Of a stretch of DNA of 64,000 nt, positions 35,708 to 46,245 are shown piece by piece. Location of the stretch: contig SUTV01000002.1 in NCBI GenBank assembly GCA_015152515.1, forward strand, positions 1 to 64,000, read 5' to 3'. This stretch comes from Cyanobacteria bacterium SIG29 (GTDB lineage Bacteria > Cyanobacteriota > Vampirovibrionia > Gastranaerophilales > Gastranaerophilaceae). The translations under genes and the position numbers were made by a program. Numbering within the stretch: the stretch's first letter is position 1; every line of letters begins with the position of its first letter. The notes under the pieces are model-generated. The model saw only the letters and a list, made by a program, of their open reading frames with translations. It was not told the DNA's origin and searched no databases.

Positions 35708-37198
35708 ATGTCTAATTTTTTAAAAAAAGATATCGGAATAATTCTTTTATTAACCGTTTTATTTTTTGCAATTTTACCGTTCTTTTATATGCATCAAGGA
35801 TTATTTTCTATTGATACAGGTAGAGAATTTTATATCCCACAACAAATGTTAAAAGGAGAAATTCTTTATAAAGACATTTTTAATATTTATGGGGCTTTTT
35901 CCTATCAATTAAATGCTATTTTATTTAAAATCTTTGGAGTTGAATTTAAAACACTTTATTGGGCAGGAATTTTAAATTCTCTTGGAATAATAATTACACT
36001 TTATTTATTGGCAAGAGAATTTTTAGCTAAAAATATTTCTGCATTATTTAGCATTACTATTATGTTTTCTTTGGTATTTACCACTTTTTTATACAATTCA
36101 AATGTGCCATATACCTATGCAATAGCGTATGCCTTAAGCAGTTTTTTACTATCTATATTATTTTTAATAAAATATATAAAATCAGAAAACTCAAAAATGG
36201 CTTATTTAGCTTGCTTGTTCGCAGGAATAAGTTTGTCTAATAAATATGAATTCACACTATATCCATTAATTTTAATATATGTTTTTTGCTTTTTAAAACC
36301 ATTAGGAATAAAAAAAGGGTTTAAAGCAATTTTATCTTTTTTATTAATCCCAATTATTAGTTTTGGCTCTTTATTTTTAAATTTCAACGAAATTAAAGAA
36401 ACAATCAATTTAACTCAAAATTTAATTAATGCCCCTATTTTAAAAATATTTTTTGAAAAATTTGGAGTGTTTTTTAATCTAAAAGGAATAATTAGTTTAA
36501 TAATTTCTAATCCAATATATGCACTTTTTGGCTTTATACCAATAATAAACTTAAGCTTATTTATAATATTTTTCAAAAAGATTTATGAAAACAAAACACT
36601 ATTTGTATTTATATTATGCGCAATTTGCGCAAGCGCAAAAACCTTTTTCTTTTTAAATATTAGCCATATGGGAGCATTTATACTTCCTATTTGTTTATTA
36701 GCCACAATCACATTTATCAAACCAAAACAAATTTCAACTATTTTTTTAATATTTTGTTCACTAATCTTTGCATCAGAAAATTTCAATTCTCTTGAATATA
36801 AAAAATTTGAATTGAATAATGTTTATACATACCAAAAAGATGGCGAACAATTAAAAATTAGTGTTGATTATATTTTAGAAAATTCTCTTGAAACAGATAA
36901 AGTTGTAGTATTACCGGAAGGCTCTTACATTAACTTTTTAACTAATAGAAAAGGAAATAATTTCTATTACAATTTGAGCCCATTATTTTACTATGATGTG
37001 TTTGGTGAAGAAAGAGTTTTAAAACATTTCCAAAACAACTTACCTGAATACTTTATAATTTTACCTATAAATAATATTGAATATGGCAAAAGATTTTTTG
37101 GAGCTGATTATGCTCAAGATTTTTATGAGATGATTATTAATAATTATAATTTAGTTAAAGAAGAAAATAACGTAAAAATATTTAGAAAGAAAATTTAA
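35708..37198 (+). CDS. Polytopic membrane protein, GT39/ArnT-like
   Basis: 496 residues with about ten hydrophobic segments. After the first helix, IDTGREFYIPQQMLKGEILYKD in two parts (DTGREFYIP is the key stretch) resembles the first extracytoplasmic loop of PMT/ArnT-type glycosyltransferases, whose acidic residues are catalytic. A C-terminal soluble domain (~375-496) follows. It would transfer sugars from a lipid carrier. RBS GAAAGG; its stop overlaps the rimO ATG by one base. The acceptor is unknown. Confidence 0.72.
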   Translation: MSNFLKKDIGIILLLTVLFFAILPFFYMHQGLFSIDTGREFYIPQQMLKGEILYKDIFNIYGAFSYQLNAILFKIFGVEFKTLYWAGILNSLGIIITLYLLAREFLAKNISALFSITIMFSLVFTTFLYNSNVPYTYAIAYALSSFLLSILFLIKYIKSENSKMAYLACLFAGISLSNKYEFTLYPLILIYVFCFLKPLGIKKGFKAILSFLLIPIISFGSLFLNFNEIKETINLTQNLINAPILKIFFEKFGVFFNLKGIISLIISNPIYALFGFIPIINLSLFIIFFKKIYENKTLFVFILCAICASAKTFFFLNISHMGAFILPICLLATITFIKPKQISTIFLIFCSLIFASENFNSLEYKKFELNNVYTYQKDGEQLKISVDYILENSLETDKVVVLPEGSYINFLTNRKGNNFYYNLSPLFYYDVFGEERVLKHFQNNLPEYFIILPINNIEYGKRFFGADYAQDFYEMIINNYNLVKEENNVKIFRKKI

Positions 37199-38502
37199 TG
37201 AGACAAATTGCTTTAATAAATCATGGGTGCGCTAAAAACTTAATAGATTCAGAATTAATGCTAGGAAAATTAGCAGAAAATGGATATAAAATAACACTTG
37301 ATGAAACAAAAGCAGATATTGTAATTATTAATACATGTTCTTTTATCAATGATGCAGAAAAAGAATCAGTAGCATCAATTTTTGAAATGATAAATGCCGG
37401 TAAAAAAATTATTATTGCTGGATGCTTGCCTCAAAAACATAAAAAAGAGCTACAAAAATTAATTCCAGAAGCTCTAGCTTTTATAGGAACTTCTGATATT
37501 GATAAAATTGTTGATGTTGTAAAAAAAGTAACTAAAGATAAAAAAACAAAATACGAAGTAAATGAAAAACCTGAATATAATTACCCTGAAGATATAAAGA
37601 GACAACAAATCACAATGGGAGCAAGCTCTTATATAAAAATTGCAGAAGGATGTAATTTTAAATGCGGATATTGTATTATCCCTCAATTAAGAGGACCATA
37701 TAAATCAAGAAAAATAGAAAATATTGTAAAAGAGGCCAAAGAATTAGCAGATAAAGGCACCTCTGAAATCGTATTAATTGCCCAAGATACAACTAGCTAC
37801 GGCAAAGATTTATATGGAAAACCATCATTAAAAGAACTTCTAATTGAATTAAACAAAATTGAAAATTTAAGTTGGATTAGAATTATGTACACTTATCCAT
37901 CTCTTTTAGATGATGATTTGCTTAAAACAATCAATGAATTAGATAAAGTAGTTAAATACATAGATGTTCCTCTTCAACACGTTAGCAAAAATATGCTTGA
38001 AGCAATGAATCGCCCTGTTATAGATAACAAAAAATTAATTAAAAGAATTAGAAAATTTATTCCAAATGTAGCAATTAGAACAACATTTATTGTTGGCTAT
38101 CCAACAGAAACTCAAGAAGATTTTCAAGAATTATATGATTTTATTAAAGAAATGAAAATCGATAGACTTGGAGTATTTGAATTTTCAAAAGAAAAAAATA
38201 CTAAATCTTATTCATTAAAACCACAAATTTTAGCAAAAGTAAAAAAACAAAGAAAAAATGAGTTGATGAAACTTCAACAATCAATTTCAAAAACAATAAA
38301 CAAAAAATTTATAGGCAAAAAAATAGACTGTATTGTTGAATCAATTAATGAAGATGGAGCAATTGTAGCTCGTTCATACAAAGATGCACCCGAAATTGAT
38401 GGTCTTGTATTTATAGAGTCTAATGTCCCTGTACTACCAGGAGATATAATAACAGTAACTATTACAAGCGCTAATGAATATGATTTAATTGCAAAATATT
38501 AA
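37198..38502 (+). CDS. rimO: Ribosomal protein uS12 methylthiotransferase RimO
   Basis: A 434-residue RimO. N-terminal UPF0004 domain with conserved cysteines in NHGCAKNLIDSE, NTCSF and AGCLPQ; radical SAM centre with CNFKCGYC (CxxxCxxC); C-terminal TRAM domain. The RLGVFEFSKEKNT stretch distinguishes RimO from MiaB. It adds a methylthio group to an aspartate of S12. Confidence 0.96.
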   Translation: MRQIALINHGCAKNLIDSELMLGKLAENGYKITLDETKADIVIINTCSFINDAEKESVASIFEMINAGKKIIIAGCLPQKHKKELQKLIPEALAFIGTSDIDKIVDVVKKVTKDKKTKYEVNEKPEYNYPEDIKRQQITMGASSYIKIAEGCNFKCGYCIIPQLRGPYKSRKIENIVKEAKELADKGTSEIVLIAQDTTSYGKDLYGKPSLKELLIELNKIENLSWIRIMYTYPSLLDDDLLKTINELDKVVKYIDVPLQHVSKNMLEAMNRPVIDNKKLIKRIRKFIPNVAIRTTFIVGYPTETQEDFQELYDFIKEMKIDRLGVFEFSKEKNTKSYSLKPQILAKVKKQRKNELMKLQQSISKTINKKFIGKKIDCIVESINEDGAIVARSYKDAPEIDGLVFIESNVPVLPGDIITVTITSANEYDLIAKY

Positions 38503-38504
38503 TA

Positions 38505-38537
38505 AAAAAACTCCCGAATTTTTCGGGAGTTTCTATT
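38505..38537. terminator. Bidirectional terminator between rimO and metalloprotease gene
   Basis: AACTCCCGAA and TTCGGGAGTT make a 10-bp stem with a 3-base loop, flanked by an A run and a T-rich tail. It serves both convergent genes. Confidence 0.9.
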
Positions 38538-38547
38538 TTTAAATTAT

Positions 38548-40077
38548 TTATTCGCCTAAAAATCCTCGTTTTGAAACCATATATTTTGCAACTCTTCTAT
38601 CTTTTGTTGCTTTTGGATTTCTCTTAATTAATTCATCCAAAATTTCCTTAGATCTAGTTTGATCAATTTTAGTTGTATATAAACCAAGCAATTTTAAAGC
38701 AACTTCAATATTTTCAGGATGAGCTTTGTTTAACAATTCTAGTTTTTCTTTCGCAATAGTAGTTCTATTTAATCTTAAATCTAAAAATGCTTCTAGAATT
38801 TGAGTATCTACATCATCTTGAATATTAGTAGCATAATTCAAATATCTTTCAGACAAATTAAACTCGCCCATTTTATAATAATTTGCAGCAAGATTATATA
38901 AAATAACATGTTGATTTCTCATATCATTCGCAACTAATGGAATTATCTCTGTTAAAATTTTATTTGAACGAGCATATTGTTTCTTATACGCATAATTAAT
39001 TGCTAAATCAACCCAATTAACAATATTCTGTCTATCATCATGTAATTCAGAAATCAATCTTTGAATTTCCATATCAAAGTTTTCACCAGGCTCTGTAGTC
39101 AAAAAGTCATGGTAAATCAAATCTTTATACTGTTCAGCAGTTAATGGTTCATCAATAACATCAGGAACCATCTTGTAAACTAACATTAATGTATTAACAT
39201 CACGATTTGTGATTTCTTTTTTACTAGAATACATATCTGCATAATCACCAGAAAAATGCATAATGTCTTTGCTATCAGCACTATGTCCCCATAAACCAAG
39301 AGCATGACCAATTTCATGTTGAGCAATTGTTAATAAACCTTCTTGTGTAAAGTCTTTACCGGATTTATCTACATTCTTAATTTCAATATCTGCATAAGAA
39401 AGAACATTATTTTCAATTTTAGGTTGAGAACCAGCACTATATCCAGCTGGTTCTAATCCTTTAATTAAAAAGTCATTAACAAAAGAAACTTTAATCTTAG
39501 CTGCTGATTTATTACCAACTTCAACAAAAGAGATTTGACCATTTGTTGCACTTTGCCAATTTAAGAAAGCCTCTTTAACTGTACTAATATAATAATCAGG
39601 AACACTAATATGTGTTGAAATATGATATGGAATTGGCTTGTTATTATTAAAACGAATTAATTGGTCTTCGTATAAAACATTATCAATATAATTTGGGCCA
39701 ACTGCTCTTATGATAGTTGAACGCATTTTTTTTAATACTTGTTCTGCCAAATCACTAGCTTTTTCACTATCATCTAATTGAGAAATTTCAAAAAGAGTTT
39801 TTTGATTTTGATAAGTTAATGGCATTTTTGAAATAGCTAAAACCTTATAATAAAGAGGTTCATCAGTAGTATTATCCATATCAGAAGCCATATTGAACAT
39901 TTTTAAGGCCTTATCATATTGACCAATTTCTAAATACTTCTTACCTTGTGACATCAAGTGAGCAGGCATCATATTTTTCATGTAATACATAAAGCCAAGT
40001 ATTAAAACCAAAAGTATGCCAAAAATAATTAAAGAAGTTTTTAAATTTTTGTTTTTTGCTTTTTTTCCATCTTCCAT
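38548..40077 (-). CDS. Membrane-anchored matrixin-type metalloprotease with TPR regions
   Basis: 509 residues. N-terminal helix ~14-33 anchors it, followed by a short TPR (~36-110). A metzincin-type catalytic domain lies ~140-300: HEIGHALGLWGH gives H254, E255, H258, H265, with M273 as Met-turn (DIMHFSG). Residues ~345-480 are TPR-like repeats. The protease faces the periplasm if the orientation is N-in. It is 16 bp after scpB in the smc operon, with RBS AAAAAGGA. Substrate unknown. Confidence 0.87.
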   Translation of the reverse strand: MEDGKKAKNKNLKTSLIIFGILLVLILGFMYYMKNMMPAHLMSQGKKYLEIGQYDKALKMFNMASDMDNTTDEPLYYKVLAISKMPLTYQNQKTLFEISQLDDSEKASDLAEQVLKKMRSTIIRAVGPNYIDNVLYEDQLIRFNNNKPIPYHISTHISVPDYYISTVKEAFLNWQSATNGQISFVEVGNKSAAKIKVSFVNDFLIKGLEPAGYSAGSQPKIENNVLSYADIEIKNVDKSGKDFTQEGLLTIAQHEIGHALGLWGHSADSKDIMHFSGDYADMYSSKKEITNRDVNTLMLVYKMVPDVIDEPLTAEQYKDLIYHDFLTTEPGENFDMEIQRLISELHDDRQNIVNWVDLAINYAYKKQYARSNKILTEIIPLVANDMRNQHVILYNLAANYYKMGEFNLSERYLNYATNIQDDVDTQILEAFLDLRLNRTTIAKEKLELLNKAHPENIEVALKLLGLYTTKIDQTRSKEILDELIKRNPKATKDRRVAKYMVSKRGFLGE

Positions 40078-40093
40078 TTTTTATTCCTTTTTG

Positions 40094-40609
40094 TTATTTA
40101 TTTAATTCAAGAATTTCAGATAATTTATCCATTTCTAATTTAGATAATGTTTCAAAATTTCCTTTTATTTTAAAATATTCAGCAAATTTTGGTGTGGTTT
40201 TTAAATTAAAAGAACGACCATTTGAATCTCTTTTTCTACTTACAAGACCTTTTTCAACAAGTTCAGAAACATGATCATAAGCGGTTGAACCTCTTAAATC
40301 TTTTAATAAAGCTTGTCTTATAGGTTGTTTTAAAGCAATTACCAATAAAGTTTTTAATACAGCATTAGAAATATCAACAGGACAAAGTTTTTCAACAATA
40401 TCCATATACTCATCTTTTACTTGGATAATATAACCATTTTCATCATCAATTTCTAAAGCACCTTCACGAGAAGAATAATCCATAATTAAAGAAAGCATTG
40501 CATCTTCAACTTCCATTTCGTCAGCTTCTAATATAGTAGCTATCTCTTTTAAATCCACTGACCTACCTGTTACAAATAATACAGCCTCTATTCTTGCTTT
40601 TAAATCCAT
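40094..40609 (-). CDS. scpB: Segregation and condensation protein B
   Basis: A 171-residue ScpB with tandem winged helices: IEAVLFVTGRSVDLKEIA, LKTLLVIALKQPIRQALLKD, and RGSTAYDHVSELVEKGLV. It dimerises on ScpA in the SMC-ScpAB condensin. It lies 9 bp after scpA, in order smc-scpA-scpB. Confidence 0.95.
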   Translation of the reverse strand: MDLKARIEAVLFVTGRSVDLKEIATILEADEMEVEDAMLSLIMDYSSREGALEIDDENGYIIQVKDEYMDIVEKLCPVDISNAVLKTLLVIALKQPIRQALLKDLRGSTAYDHVSELVEKGLVSRKRDSNGRSFNLKTTPKFAEYFKIKGNFETLSKLEMDKLSEILELNK

Positions 40610-40618
40610 ATTACCTGC

Positions 40619-41494
40619 CTATGCCGTTTGTTCTTCTTCAAAATTTCTGCTTGGAGCAATACCTTTTACAACATATAAATCTGAATAAAATTCTTCTTGT
40701 TCCAAATCAAATTCACTCTCTGCTGATAAAAATAACAAAGCGATATATGCTGAAATTTTATCTAAACCAAGTAAAGTTAAAGTATTTAATTCAACTTTTT
40801 CTTCTTTTTCAAAAATTTTAACTAAATTTTCATGTAAAATTTTAACGCTACTTTCAATATATTCTTCGTGCGCCATATTGATAATGTCATCAGCAGACAT
40901 ATTCTTATAACTACGAACTCTTCTTTGTTGAGCACGCTCTATTGAATTTTTAATAGCTTGTTTTTTATCAAGTTGTTCATAAAATTCTAACTGCCTGATT
41001 AAATCTTTTAAAGTTACAATTCTATTTCTATTTAACTTAACGCTTGTTCTTCTTTGGATAATATCTTCAATAGGAATAACATTATCAGGAAAATCTTGAT
41101 AATATAAATCTTCATTAAATCTTGAATCATCATTTTCATCATATTCAGGATTAAATTCTTCCTGAACAGTAAATTCCATTGGATCTAAACCAACCAAAAC
41201 ATTTGATTTTAACTTCAAAAGAACAGCTAAGAAGAATAATGTTCTACCAGTAACTCTTAAATTGTTTGATTTACTTTCTGCAATATGAAGCATATATTTA
41301 TCAGCAATATCAGCAATATCTATATTCCAAGGGTCGATTTTACCAATTTTTGCCATATGAACCAATATTTCAATACCGTCCATTTCTTCAGATGGAGTAT
41401 CAATAATTGAATCAATATCAAAACCCAAATCTTTTGAATAAGATTCAGTTGAAGATTGCATATAAAAATTATCTGTATCCTGCGGATTTAACAT
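40619..41494 (-). CDS. scpA: Segregation and condensation protein A (kleisin)
   Basis: A 291-residue kleisin. N-terminal helix binds the SMC neck: MDGIEILVHMAKIGKIDPWNIDIADI is conserved (key part KIDPWNIDI). The C-terminal winged helix is at ~240-285. The first ~45 residues and the acidic Asp/Asn stretch near 115-130 are longer than in Bacillus. It bridges the SMC heads and recruits ScpB. It lies 4 bp after smc. Confidence 0.95.
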   Translation of the reverse strand: MLNPQDTDNFYMQSSTESYSKDLGFDIDSIIDTPSEEMDGIEILVHMAKIGKIDPWNIDIADIADKYMLHIAESKSNNLRVTGRTLFFLAVLLKLKSNVLVGLDPMEFTVQEEFNPEYDENDDSRFNEDLYYQDFPDNVIPIEDIIQRRTSVKLNRNRIVTLKDLIRQLEFYEQLDKKQAIKNSIERAQQRRVRSYKNMSADDIINMAHEEYIESSVKILHENLVKIFEKEEKVELNTLTLLGLDKISAYIALLFLSAESEFDLEQEEFYSDLYVVKGIAPSRNFEEEQTA

Positions 41495-41498
41495 TCAC

Positions 41499-44400
41499 TT
41501 AGTCCCTAAATTTTACACCGGTAACACGGGTTTTACCATGTTCTTTTTGAGTCACACCTATTGTCCTATTAGCTGATTCTATCATAGGTTTTCTGTGACT
41601 AACTACTATAAATTGCGTATTTTTTGCTTGTTGTTGAATAATATCCGCCAAACGTTCTACATTTATTCCATCCAAATTAGCATCAACTTCATCTAACGCA
41701 TAAAAAGGTGCTGGTAAATATTTTTGGATAGCAAATACTAAAGCCAATGCTGTTAGTGATTTTTCACCACCTGACATTGCGCCAAGCTTTTGTTTTTTCT
41801 TGTCTCTTGGTTGAGCTTCGATTGTCAAACCACCATCAAAAGGATTTTCAGGATTTTCTAACATCAAAGTACCTTCACCTTCTGACAATTTAGCAAAAAT
41901 ATCTTTGAAATTTTCATTAATATTGTCATAAGTTTTCATGAAGGTTTCTTTTTTAATTTGCTCATAACCATTCATTTTTTCTAAAATTTGCTTGCGTTCA
42001 GTTGTTAAAACTTCAATTTGAGCTTTTTTCTCTTCTTGTCTAGCTTTAACTTCATCATACGCTTGAATAGCAAGCATGTTTACAGGCTCCATTTCTTCCA
42101 TACGCTTTTGTAATCTTTGAACTTTGCCTGTAATCTCTTCTGTAGAAATTTCAGTTGGAACTAAAGTATTGAAATCAACATCATTTGCTTTTAGTTCTGC
42201 TCTAATTTCTTCTAATTGTGGTTCAAGCTCTCTTCTTCTAGCTTTGAAAGCTTCAACTTGTTCACCAATTCTATCGATTTCGTTAGAGATTTTATTTTTA
42301 TTGTTTTCTGCAGCAATCAATTCATCTTGAACCAAATCTCTTTGTTTTTGAAGTTGAACTAATTTTTCACCTAAAGCTTTGATTTTTTCTTCAAGTTCAA
42401 CAGCTCTTACTTCAATTTCTTTAATTTCATCAGCATACTTAATTTTATCTTGAGCGCTAATTTCATTATCTTTAAGAAGTCTTTGTATATCATTTTCTTT
42501 TGATTTAATTAATTCTTTATTAAAATCAATATTTCTATTTGCTTCAGAAATATCATTATTGCATCTTAAAATTTTAGTTTGATATTCTTTGATTTTTGTT
42601 TCAATTGCAGCAGTCATTTCTTGAAGTTTTTTAAGTTCGCCTTCAGTCATTCTGCTTTCAATTTCAGCAATTTTATCTTGAAGAACAAGCATTTTTTCAT
42701 TCAAATCAACCATTTTTTCTTCATGCTTTTCAAGTTTTTTCTCGATAGCTTGAACTTTTGGTTCGTTTTCTGAAATGATTTTATTACTTTCTTCAATTCT
42801 TTGCTCATTGTTTTGAGCATTAGCATTTAAATTATTCAACTCAATTTTTGCACCATTTAAGGCAGTCATTGTATTTGAATAATTTATTCTAATTTTTTCC
42901 TGATTTGTTTCAAGTTCTTTTCTTGTAGCTTCTAAACTTGCATATTTTTTCTGTAAATCACCTAATTTTTCTTTAAATTTAGCCAATTCTTCATCTTGAT
43001 TTTGACTAAATTTCAAACCAGTTTCTTTTCTATCACCACCGGTAATAGCACCTGATTTTTCAAATAAACTACCATCTAAAGTTACTATTCGATATTTACC
43101 AATTAATCTTTTAGCACTGTCATAATCTTCAACAATTAAAGTATCACCTAAAGCATAATAAAATGCATCTAAATAAGTATCATCAAAATCAATTAAATTA
43201 ATAGCATAATCAACAACGCCTTTTTCTTTAGGCATTTTTAAGCTAGATGGAGCCTTCTTCATTTTATCTAAAGGTAAGAAAGTTGCACTACCAGCTCTAG
43301 CTGATTTTAAGTAATCAATACAAATTCTAGCAACATCAACATCATCAACAACAATGTTTTTCATTCTGCCACCCATTGCAACTTCAAGCGCTGTTGCATA
43401 TTGTTTTTCAACATTTGCAAGTTGCAATAATGGAGCATGAACACCTTTTATCTTAGCTTTTAGAATTGAATCAATAGCTCTACCAAGAGTCATTTCGTCA
43501 GCATAACTTTTTTGAGCTTCAATTGTAATAATTTTTCTTTGAACAGCTTGTATGTCATAAGTCAAATCAGACATTTCATTTTTATTTTTGTCCAAATTGT
43601 ACATTATATTTTCTTGAGCCAACTTACAATCAGCTTGTTCTTTTGTTAATTCTTCAATTTCTAAAGTAAGCTTATCTTTATTATTTTTAAAATTAGCTTT
43701 AAAAGTTGTTAATTCTGCCAAAAACTTTTTAGCATTTTCAATATCTTTTTTCAAAGTAGCTAATTCTGTTTCCAATGGAATAGATTCAGATTTTATATTC
43801 CACTCATCTTCTTTTAACTTTTCGAGTTCTTTCTTTAAATTATTTCTTTCTTCAATTTGTTTATTAGCGCTTTGATTTAATCCAGAAACTTCTTCTAAAA
43901 TCTTTTGAAGTTCAGTTTCTTGAATTTTTATATTTTCTTCAATGCCAGAAATTTCAACTTTTTTATTTTCAATTTCTAAATTATATTTTTCAATTTGGTC
44001 TTTATGATTATTAATACCATTTTTAGAATGTTCAATTGTTTTTAAATTATCATGAATAGATTTTTCAGCAGAACTAATAGCAAGATTTTTTCTAGAAATC
44101 ATACCTTTTAATTCTTCTAATTGTTTTTTAGTTTCGATTTGTTCTGCTTCACCATTATTTTTAACAAGTTCAGAAATTTCATTATATCTTGTTTTAATTT
44201 CAAGAAGAGAAGCTTCCATCTTTTTAAGATTATTTTCCTCTTCTTTTTTCTTTTTGTTGAATTCTAAAATATTTTGGTGAGCAAGCTCTAAATTTCTTTT
44301 AATATCAAAATATCTAACAGTTGTTATTTGACTTTCAAGCTGGAATTTTTCTGTTTTTAATTTTTGATATTTTAAAGCAGTTTCTTTTTCTTGCGCCAAT

Positions 44401-44996
44401 CTTTCAATAGAAGATTCGATTTCATTTAAAATCAAATTAGCATTTTCAACTCTTTCTTCTACTGTCAAAAGTTCGGCTTGAGCCTTTTCAATTCTTCTAT
44501 TAAAATCAGCAATTCCGGCAATTTCATCAATGATTTTGCGTCTTTCAACAGTAGAACAATTAGTAATGCTCATAACATCGCCTTGCATCATTACATTATA
44601 GCTATTTGGTGTAATGCGATATTTTTCAAGACGCGTATGGATTTCGGTTAAAGTCGAAACTTGGTCATTTAAGTAATAAATACTATTAAAACCTTGTGTT
44701 GATTTTCTAATTTTTCTTGCAACACTAATTGGTTCTTCTTCATTTGTTTCAGGTTCAAAAACAACTTTTACAAAAGCTTCATTTTTTTTGGTATGGGTAG
44801 AAATAAAATCAGAAATTTGTTCTGTACGCAAATTTCTAGCACTTGCAAGCCCTAAAGCAAACAAAATACTATCAATGATATTACTTTTCCCCGAACCATT
44901 TGGACCCGAAATTGTTGTGAATCCCTTTAGAAAGGGAATAGTCATATCATTAGCAAAAGATTTAAAGTTATCGACTTGTAATTCTTTTATGTACAT
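41499..44996 (-). CDS. smc: Chromosome segregation ATPase SMC
   Basis: A 1165-residue SMC. N-terminal head with Walker A GPNGSGKSN (31-39) and the R-loop/Q-loop; long coiled coils; a hinge about 500-665 (VDDVDVARICIDYL, GAITGGDRKETG); C-terminal head with signature GAMSGGEKSLTALA and Walker B FYALDEVDANLD. It compacts and segregates DNA with ScpAB. First gene of the condensin operon, divergent from pilT across a 154-bp gap. Confidence 0.97.
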   Translation of the reverse strand: MYIKELQVDNFKSFANDMTIPFLKGFTTISGPNGSGKSNIIDSILFALGLASARNLRTEQISDFISTHTKKNEAFVKVVFEPETNEEEPISVARKIRKSTQGFNSIYYLNDQVSTLTEIHTRLEKYRITPNSYNVMMQGDVMSITNCSTVERRKIIDEIAGIADFNRRIEKAQAELLTVEERVENANLILNEIESSIERLAQEKETALKYQKLKTEKFQLESQITTVRYFDIKRNLELAHQNILEFNKKKKEEENNLKKMEASLLEIKTRYNEISELVKNNGEAEQIETKKQLEELKGMISRKNLAISSAEKSIHDNLKTIEHSKNGINNHKDQIEKYNLEIENKKVEISGIEENIKIQETELQKILEEVSGLNQSANKQIEERNNLKKELEKLKEDEWNIKSESIPLETELATLKKDIENAKKFLAELTTFKANFKNNKDKLTLEIEELTKEQADCKLAQENIMYNLDKNKNEMSDLTYDIQAVQRKIITIEAQKSYADEMTLGRAIDSILKAKIKGVHAPLLQLANVEKQYATALEVAMGGRMKNIVVDDVDVARICIDYLKSARAGSATFLPLDKMKKAPSSLKMPKEKGVVDYAINLIDFDDTYLDAFYYALGDTLIVEDYDSAKRLIGKYRIVTLDGSLFEKSGAITGGDRKETGLKFSQNQDEELAKFKEKLGDLQKKYASLEATRKELETNQEKIRINYSNTMTALNGAKIELNNLNANAQNNEQRIEESNKIISENEPKVQAIEKKLEKHEEKMVDLNEKMLVLQDKIAEIESRMTEGELKKLQEMTAAIETKIKEYQTKILRCNNDISEANRNIDFNKELIKSKENDIQRLLKDNEISAQDKIKYADEIKEIEVRAVELEEKIKALGEKLVQLQKQRDLVQDELIAAENNKNKISNEIDRIGEQVEAFKARRRELEPQLEEIRAELKANDVDFNTLVPTEISTEEITGKVQRLQKRMEEMEPVNMLAIQAYDEVKARQEEKKAQIEVLTTERKQILEKMNGYEQIKKETFMKTYDNINENFKDIFAKLSEGEGTLMLENPENPFDGGLTIEAQPRDKKKQKLGAMSGGEKSLTALALVFAIQKYLPAPFYALDEVDANLDGINVERLADIIQQQAKNTQFIVVSHRKPMIESANRTIGVTQKEHGKTRVTGVKFRD

Positions 44997-45150
44997 TTAA
45001 TTTTGATGATACCCATGTCTAGACATAATTTATTACACAACAAATAAGCATAATAGTCAAAAACATTACATAATATTAATTTTTTGTTTAATATTTTATT
45101 TATTAGCAAAAAGTAATATACTATTACTATATAAATTTTTGGAGCAACAA

Positions 45151-46245
45151 ATGAGCGAATACACAATTGATTCACTACTAAAAAAAGCATTAGAACTTGG
45201 CGCATCAGACATTCACTTAATCGTAGGCGAAGTTCCATCTTTTCGTATCGATGGCAAAATTTTAAAATCAAAACTTCCACCTGTAACTGAAGAAGATATG
45301 ATGAATACAATAGAAAAAATGGTTCCTGTTTCAATGAGAGACCGTATCTATCATTCATACGATTCTGACTTCCCTTATGAAATAGAAGGTGTTTCTCGTT
45401 TCAGAGTAAACCTAGCAATGACATTTGGTTATCATTCTATGACAATTCGTTTAATCCCATATGATATTCCAACAATTCAACAATTGAATTTACCAAAAAG
45501 CGTAGAAAGATTAACTCACTTTGATAATGGTATTGTTTTAATTACAGGTGCAACTGGTAGCGGTAAATCTACAACTATTGCATCTATTCTAAACCATATC
45601 AATCATACACAAAGAAAACATATAATTACTGTTGAAGACCCTATAGAATATGTTTTTAAAAGCAACAAATCAATTTTTACTCAAAGACAAATTGGAATTG
45701 ATACAGATAACTATTTAAATGGATTAAAATTTGCCTTAAGACAAGACCCGGATGTTATTCTAATTGGTGAAATTAGGGATATGGAAACAGTGCAAAGTGC
45801 TCTTCACGCAGCAGAAACAGGTCACTTAGTATTTGCAACATTACATACTTTCAATGCAATTCAAACAATCAATCGTCTTTTAAGCTTCTTCCCTCCTTCA
45901 GAAAGAGAATTAGTAAGAGGTCAATTTGCAGAAGTATATAGAGGCTCTATCTCTCAAAAATTATTACCAAGAGCCGATGAAAAGGGAAGAATTCCTGCTG
46001 TTGAACTATTAATTTCTACACCAACTATTAAAGACTTCATTTTAAAAGATGAACTGGAAGAAATCTATAAATTAGTTCAAAAAGGTTCATATGATGATAT
46101 GATTACCTTCAATACATCATTATATGACTTATACAAAAAGAAATTAATTACAAAAGATGTTGCACTTGATAACTCTGATAACAAAAATGAATTACAACAT
46201 TACTTGCGTGGAGTATATTCAGGTACCAATAACATGGACTACTAA
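45151..46245 (+). CDS. pilT: Type IV pilus retraction ATPase PilT
   Basis: 364 residues from ATG at 45151 (MSEYTIDSLLKKALE), with GGAG six bases before; an upstream TTG adds four residues and uses up that site. N-terminal PAS-like domain with ASDIHLIVG; ATPase with Walker A GATGSGKST (133-141), Walker B/Asp box DVILIGEIRDMET and histidine box HLVFATLHT. The arginine/AIRxxxR-like C-terminal motif is not exactly seen. It drives pilus depolymerisation. It overlaps recO by one base. Confidence 0.93.
   Translation: MSEYTIDSLLKKALELGASDIHLIVGEVPSFRIDGKILKSKLPPVTEEDMMNTIEKMVPVSMRDRIYHSYDSDFPYEIEGVSRFRVNLAMTFGYHSMTIRLIPYDIPTIQQLNLPKSVERLTHFDNGIVLITGATGSGKSTTIASILNHINHTQRKHIITVEDPIEYVFKSNKSIFTQRQIGIDTDNYLNGLKFALRQDPDVILIGEIRDMETVQSALHAAETGHLVFATLHTFNAIQTINRLLSFFPPSERELVRGQFAEVYRGSISQKLLPRADEKGRIPAVELLISTPTIKDFILKDELEEIYKLVQKGSYDDMITFNTSLYDLYKKKLITKDVALDNSDNKNELQHYLRGVYSGTNNMDY

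Noticed and set aside
44987-45358. 123-residue minus-strand frame between smc and pilT
   Set aside because: It overlaps the pilT start on the opposite strand and the smc 5' end, with no ribosome binding site or recognisable content.
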